DNA from: JBIKLM01 sp044375105
GTDB lineage: Bacteria > Planctomycetota > UBA1135 > GCA-002686595
Reading direction: 5' to 3'
Length of the DNA: 16,214 nt
Assembly: GCA_044375105.1 (NCBI GenBank)
Contig: JBILNK010000095.1
Coordinates: 1 to 16,214 of the forward strand
Positions 13,126-16,214 of the stretch are shown here, piece by piece. Within the stretch, counting starts at the first letter, position 1, and the number at the start of each line of letters is the position of its first letter. The notes below the pieces were generated by a model. It searched no databases and was not told the DNA's origin. It saw nothing but the letters and a program-made list of their open reading frames with translations. The translations under genes and the position numbers were made by a program.

Positions 13126-15015
13126 TCAACGCTCCGCTGCGGTCCGCAGGGCGGGATCGAAGAAGGCCCGGGCACGCCGCCAGCGCGCGAACCCGTCCCG
13201 ATCGGGTTCGCGCACCCACCCGGGCAAGAGGTCGGCCGCCTCGGCGAAGCTGGCCGTCCAGGGCGCACGGGCCGCTTCGAGGTCCAGCCACAGCTGCCCG
13301 ACCTCCAGCAGATCGAGTTCGAGCGCCACGAGCTCGGGGGCGGCAAGACGCCCGCTGCCGATCCAGGACAGCAGCGCCGGGGCGCTGCGCCCGAAGCGCA
13401 GCAGCTCGGGCGCGGCGGCATCGAGGAACAGCGGCAGGGTCTGCGCCTGTCCAGCCCGGGCCAGGGCCACATCGATCGGCCGGGTGCGCGGCTCCACCGG
13501 CAGGTGCAGCACGGCGCCCGGCGGGGCCTGCGACGGTGCCACGGGCGGCAGCGGCAGCGGCTGGAAGCTGGGCAGGGGCTGGGCCCAGAGCTCGAGGGCC
13601 AAGAGCAGGGGCGCAGACCAGGCCAACAGGCGCGCCTGGGGTCCGGCGCGCAGGCCGGCGTCGACCGCGGCCGCTCCAGCTACGGCCGCCAGACACAGGC
13701 AGGCTTGGTCCAGGGCGCCCCCTCCGAGGGCCGCCAGGGCCGACCCAGCCGGGGCGGGCGCTGCGCGCAGCAAGCACTCGAGGGCCGGCCATGGATCCAG
13801 GGGATCGAACCCGGAGCTCAATCCGCAGCGGGAACGGGCTGCCAGCCACAGCGCGAACAGCGCGGTCGTGGACAGGCCCAGCGCAACGGCAGCCCAGCGG
13901 GCGAGCCGCCGGGCAACCAAGCCGAGCGCGCCCGTGAGCAACAGCACCCAGGACCACTGCGGCGCGCCCGGCGGCGGGCGGCCCGGCGCGGGCTCGAAGG
14001 GCTCGAAACCCTGGCCTCGGGCGCGCCGCAGGGGACTGAGTTCCGGGGCCTGCAGGCGGGCGAGCCAGGCCATTCCCGGCGGGTTGAAATCGGCCGCAGG
14101 CCCGGAGGTGCCCCCAGGCTCCGGGGCTCGCCCCTGCGCGTTGCCGGCGATCCCGGCCAGGCCCGGGGCCGATCCCAGCGCCCGAGCCGGCAGGGCGGTC
14201 GGATCCTCGAGCCGCTGCTGCGACACGGCGCCCAGGAACGGCCAGCCGAGCACCGAGGCGAGCAGCAGGGCGCCCATGAGGCACAGGGGCCGTGGGCGCT
14301 GCGCCAGCGGGCCGAAGGGGCCCTGCCGCGGCACCGGCCACAGGTTCACCGCCAGCACGCCCAGCCCGGCGACCAGCCCGAGTCCCCAGCCGCTCAGGCA
14401 GGCTCCTGCCAGCAGCATGCCCTGGAGCCAGGGGCGCCAGGGGGAGCCCGGGCCGGCCAGGCCGCAGAACAGGATCCACGGCAGCCACGGATCGGGTCCG
14501 CGGGCCAGGCTGGTCAATCCCCCGCGCAGGGCCGCTGGCGTCGCCAAGCATGCGAGGGCCAGGAACAAGCCGGCCGCCGGCGCGAGACAGAGACGCCGGG
14601 CCAAGCACAGGGCACCCAAAGCGGCGGCGAAGGCCGCGAGCAGGAGTCCGATTCCGAAGGCACGCTCGGCGCCGAAGCGCTGCACGAGCGGCGCCAGCAG
14701 CCGGGCCGGAAGGTATTGGTGGTCGCGCCAGAGCAGGTCCTGACCGAAGGGTGCCCCCGACAGGTCGCTGCGCCAGGCCTGGGGCCCGATCCAGGGGGCC
14801 TGCCGCTGGACTTCGAGCAAGGCCAAGGTCCCGTGGACCGGAGCCCGCTGCTCGTCGCCATAGGCCGGGTCGTGGGGCAGGCGCACAGGCCCCAGGCCGA
14901 TGGCCCCGAAACCGATCGGCCAGGTGGACCACAGGGCCAGCAGCAGGGCCAGGGCCGCGATCTTGAGCGGGGCCAGGCGGCTCGGTTTCCGGGGCGAAGG
15001 GAGCGGGGCTGGCAT
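13126..15015 (-). CDS. Multi-pass membrane protein, GT-C/YfhO-like architecture
   Basis: Integral membrane protein of 629 residues with about ten hydrophobic helices: one at 15-35 right after a basic N-terminus (RKPSRLAPLK), then about 118-136, 142-160, 173-187, 196-228, 244-265, 353-369, 373-393, and 421-478. A first outer loop (about 40-100) contains HDPAYGDE and a region ending in FGQDLLWRDH. The last 135 residues are soluble and include AVLHLPVEPRTRP. This layout, an acidic first loop plus a C-terminal soluble domain, resembles GT-C glycosyltransferase-like or YfhO-like bacterial proteins, which use lipid-linked sugars; that is inference from shape, with no motif that proves it. ATG at 15015 gives a sensible membrane N-terminus, though without a Shine-Dalgarno. 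The frame is open a further 207 codons upstream but only with low-complexity sequence. It is single-gene, convergent with the coiled-coil gene and divergent from NUDIX. Confidence 0.82.
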   Translation of the reverse strand: MPAPLPSPRKPSRLAPLKIAALALLLALWSTWPIGFGAIGLGPVRLPHDPAYGDEQRAPVHGTLALLEVQRQAPWIGPQAWRSDLSGAPFGQDLLWRDHQYLPARLLAPLVQRFGAERAFGIGLLLAAFAAALGALCLARRLCLAPAAGLFLALACLATPAALRGGLTSLARGPDPWLPWILFCGLAGPGSPWRPWLQGMLLAGACLSGWGLGLVAGLGVLAVNLWPVPRQGPFGPLAQRPRPLCLMGALLLASVLGWPFLGAVSQQRLEDPTALPARALGSAPGLAGIAGNAQGRAPEPGGTSGPAADFNPPGMAWLARLQAPELSPLRRARGQGFEPFEPAPGRPPPGAPQWSWVLLLTGALGLVARRLARWAAVALGLSTTALFALWLAARSRCGLSSGFDPLDPWPALECLLRAAPAPAGSALAALGGGALDQACLCLAAVAGAAAVDAGLRAGPQARLLAWSAPLLLALELWAQPLPSFQPLPLPPVAPSQAPPGAVLHLPVEPRTRPIDVALARAGQAQTLPLFLDAAAPELLRFGRSAPALLSWIGSGRLAAPELVALELDLLEVGQLWLDLEAARAPWTASFAEAADLLPGWVREPDRDGFARWRRARAFFDPALRTAAER

Positions 15016-15532
15016 CGGGAGGGCTGCGCGGGATCGAGCCGGGTCGCGGCTCCCCGCGGGGGCCAGCGGGCCGGGCGCGATCAGAGAGCTCGGGCGTGAA
15101 CAGGGTACTGGGGCCCGGCGAGCCCTCGCCGGGCCAGGGCGCCCAGGGTGCCACCGACCGGCGCTGGGCTCGGGGGGCCCGATTCGCGGCGTCGAGAGCG
15201 CGGAGACGGCGCGGCTCGGGTTGGGCCGGAGCCCGGAGATGGCTGCGGGGCCGGCTGCGGGGCCGGAGCGCGGCGACGAGCTCAGCGCCAGCCGACGGGG
15301 CCATCGACCCGCGGGGATCCGGGGCACCGGTGGCGTTTGGCGCGCCACGGCTCCTGCCGCCCCCTGGCGCAGCGGGGCCGAGCCGGCGGCCGGGCACCGG
15401 CCCCGGGGGATGGCACGCCGTCCGCCTCCGACCGGCCGCTCGACAGCGCACACTCGGCGCCAGCGCCAGAAGCGCCCCCGCGACGTCCGGCCGCGCATCG
15501 TCCGTGCTTGCGGGCCAAGCCCCGGAGCCCCC
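15016..15532. other. 517-bp divergent intergenic region
   Basis: It separates the membrane-protein gene from the NUDIX gene, so both promoters should lie here. I could not recognise a -10/-35 pair in this uniformly GC-rich sequence. The only clear structure is the perfect inverted repeat at 15112-15135. Open frames crossing the region have no domain or start signal and look like composition artefacts. Confidence 0.5.
15112..15135. repeat. Perfect 11-bp-arm inverted repeat between divergent genes
   Basis: GGCCCGGCGAG (15112-15122), two bases CC, then CTCGCCGGGCC (15125-15135). It lies 97 bases upstream of the membrane-protein start. As DNA it could be an operator for a dimeric regulator; as RNA it could be a very stable leader hairpin. 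No T run follows on either strand. It is the longest perfect stem I found in the window. Confidence 0.6.
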
Positions 15533-16093
15533 ATGGAAGCCCACCCCGCGCCCACCGAACCTTCCCCGTCCGTCGAAGTCCTCGGCCAAGAGCTGCTGCT
15601 GCGGTCGCGGGTTTTCGACGTGCGCGCGCACCACATCCGGCTGCCTTCGGGCCGCGAGCAGCGCCTGACGCTGGTCGAGCACCCGGGCGCCGTGGCGATC
15701 GCCGCCCGGTTCGAAGACGGCCGTCTGGCCCTGGTGCGCCAGTACCGGCACGCGGCGCGGCGCTGGATGCTCGAGGTCCCCGCCGGGCGCCTCGAGCCGG
15801 GCGAGGACCCGCTGGCTGCGGCGCGGCGCGAACTCGAAGAAGAGACCGGTCTGCGCGCCGAGCGCTGGCGTCGCCTGCAGAGCTTCTATCCAGCCCCCGG
15901 CTTCTGCACGGAACGGCTGCACCTGTTCCTGGCCGAGGGTCTCAGCCCCGCGCCCGCCGCGGGCCGGCTCTGCCCCGACGACGACGAGGAACTGACCCAG
16001 GAACGCCTGCGACCGGAGGAGCTGCTGGCCCGCGGACCGGAGGATGCCAAGACGCTGATCCTGGCCAGCCTGTTGGTGCTGGCGCAGCGCTGA
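15533..16093 (+). CDS. NUDIX hydrolase, ADP-ribose pyrophosphatase-like
   Basis: Hydrolase of nucleoside diphosphates linked to another group; 186 residues. The full NUDIX box is present at 85-107 (GRLEPGEDPLAAARRELEEETGL), matching GX5EX7REUXEEXGU with all metal-binding Glu residues. The upstream VRQYRHAARRWMLEVPAG and downstream SFYPAPGFCTERLHLFLA segments are typical of the ADP-ribose pyrophosphatase (NudF-like) subgroup, which cleaves ADP-ribose to AMP and ribose 5-phosphate. That substrate is inferred from these segments. The start is ATG at 15533, with GGAG five bases upstream; longer in-frame starts would add low-complexity sequence. It stands alone, divergent from the membrane-protein gene, and is followed by hairpins with no further gene visible to the window end. 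Confidence 0.92.
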   Translation: MEAHPAPTEPSPSVEVLGQELLLRSRVFDVRAHHIRLPSGREQRLTLVEHPGAVAIAARFEDGRLALVRQYRHAARRWMLEVPAGRLEPGEDPLAAARRELEEETGLRAERWRRLQSFYPAPGFCTERLHLFLAEGLSPAPAAGRLCPDDDEELTQERLRPEELLARGPEDAKTLILASLLVLAQR

Positions 16094-16151
16094 AGGGCTG
16101 GGAGACGATCGTTTTGGGCTGCGCACGAGCCGCAGCAGCGGGCCCTTGGAA

Positions 16152-16185
16152 GCCTTTGGCCCGCCATCCGGCGGCACGCAAAGGC
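16152..16185 (+). terminator. Compound stem-loop after the NUDIX gene
   Basis: GCCTTTG (16152-16158) pairs with CAAAGGC (16179-16185), and inside it CCGCC (16161-16165) pairs with GGCGG (16170-16174) around ATCC. An alternative stem GCGGGCC/GGCCCGC (16138-16144 with 16158-16164) overlaps it and competes. It lies 58 bases after the stop codon at 16091-16093 and has no T run. It could be a terminator for the NUDIX gene or for a gene arriving from the right. Confidence 0.38.
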
Positions 16186-16214
16186 CCAGGTCCAACAGCT
16201 CCCCAGTCGAGCCC

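Noticed and set aside
13027..15099. 690-codon plus-strand frame antisense to the membrane protein
   Set aside because: Its composition (Gln/Gly/Arg) is an artefact; the minus frame shows about ten clear hydrophobic helices.
12359..16195. 1278-codon minus-strand frame spanning four regions
   Set aside because: It overlaps the coiled-coil gene, the membrane-protein gene and NUDIX in wrong frames and is Arg/Pro/Gly-rich with no motif.

Overview
The window is a very GC-rich stretch of bacterial chromosome. I judge GC to be clearly above 65 % by eye but did not count it. It carries seven confident protein genes. Five are on the minus strand at 379-11384, one faces right at 12434, one faces left at 13126-15015, and one (NUDIX) starts rightwards at 15533. 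Strong G/C third-position bias leaves long antisense frames open across most real genes; I treat these as shadows. The gene content is chromosomal housekeeping plus an SbcCD-like pair: YhaO/YhaN, TruD, an RluA-family pseudouridine synthase, hypoxanthine phosphoribosyltransferase, a GT-C-like membrane protein and a NUDIX hydrolase. A high-GC planctomycete-like or deltaproteobacterial/myxobacterial-like genome would fit, but nothing in the window settles the phylum. I see no phage, IS, CRISPR, rRNA or tRNA gene.

Layout from left to right. Positions 1-378 hold no supported gene. Positions 379-6256 (minus) are a two-gene operon, yhaO then yhaN, one base apart: a metallophosphoesterase with an intact active site and a 1547-residue SMC/Rad50-like ATPase. 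The ATPase has a two-helix membrane hairpin in the middle of its coiled-coil region and an apparent winged-helix domain at its C-terminus. Positions 6257-7143 are non-coding, with a candidate promoter, a hairpin next to a tandem pair of LacI-like palindromic sites, and a degenerate tandem repeat. Positions 7144-11384 (minus) read hpt, then an RluA-family pseudouridine synthase, then truD. The last two overlap by 4 bases (ATGA). The TruD protein has a tail of about 400 residues, rich in Arg, Gly and Pro, with fourteen 5-residue repeats.

Positions 11385-12433 form about 1 kb without a confident gene. They hold two related copies of a roughly 70-bp element, a small doubtful frame behind an excellent Shine-Dalgarno sequence, and a 168-bp imperfect inverted repeat that could fold into a long rod-like RNA. 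A 156-residue coiled-coil protein of unknown function follows (12434-12904). It converges on the gene for a large multi-pass membrane protein (13126-15015), and both ends are marked by GC-rich hairpins. Positions 15016-15532 separate this gene from the divergent NUDIX gene and contain a perfect 11-bp-stem inverted repeat.

Two functional themes are visible. One is nucleic-acid end processing by YhaO/YhaN, probably tethered to the membrane. The other is RNA and nucleotide metabolism by hpt, the RluA-like enzyme and truD. No complete new defence or biosynthetic system is evident. The most unusual items are the TruD tail, the YhaN winged-helix extension, the operator-like cluster at 6487-6551 and the rod-like inverted repeat at 12162-12329.
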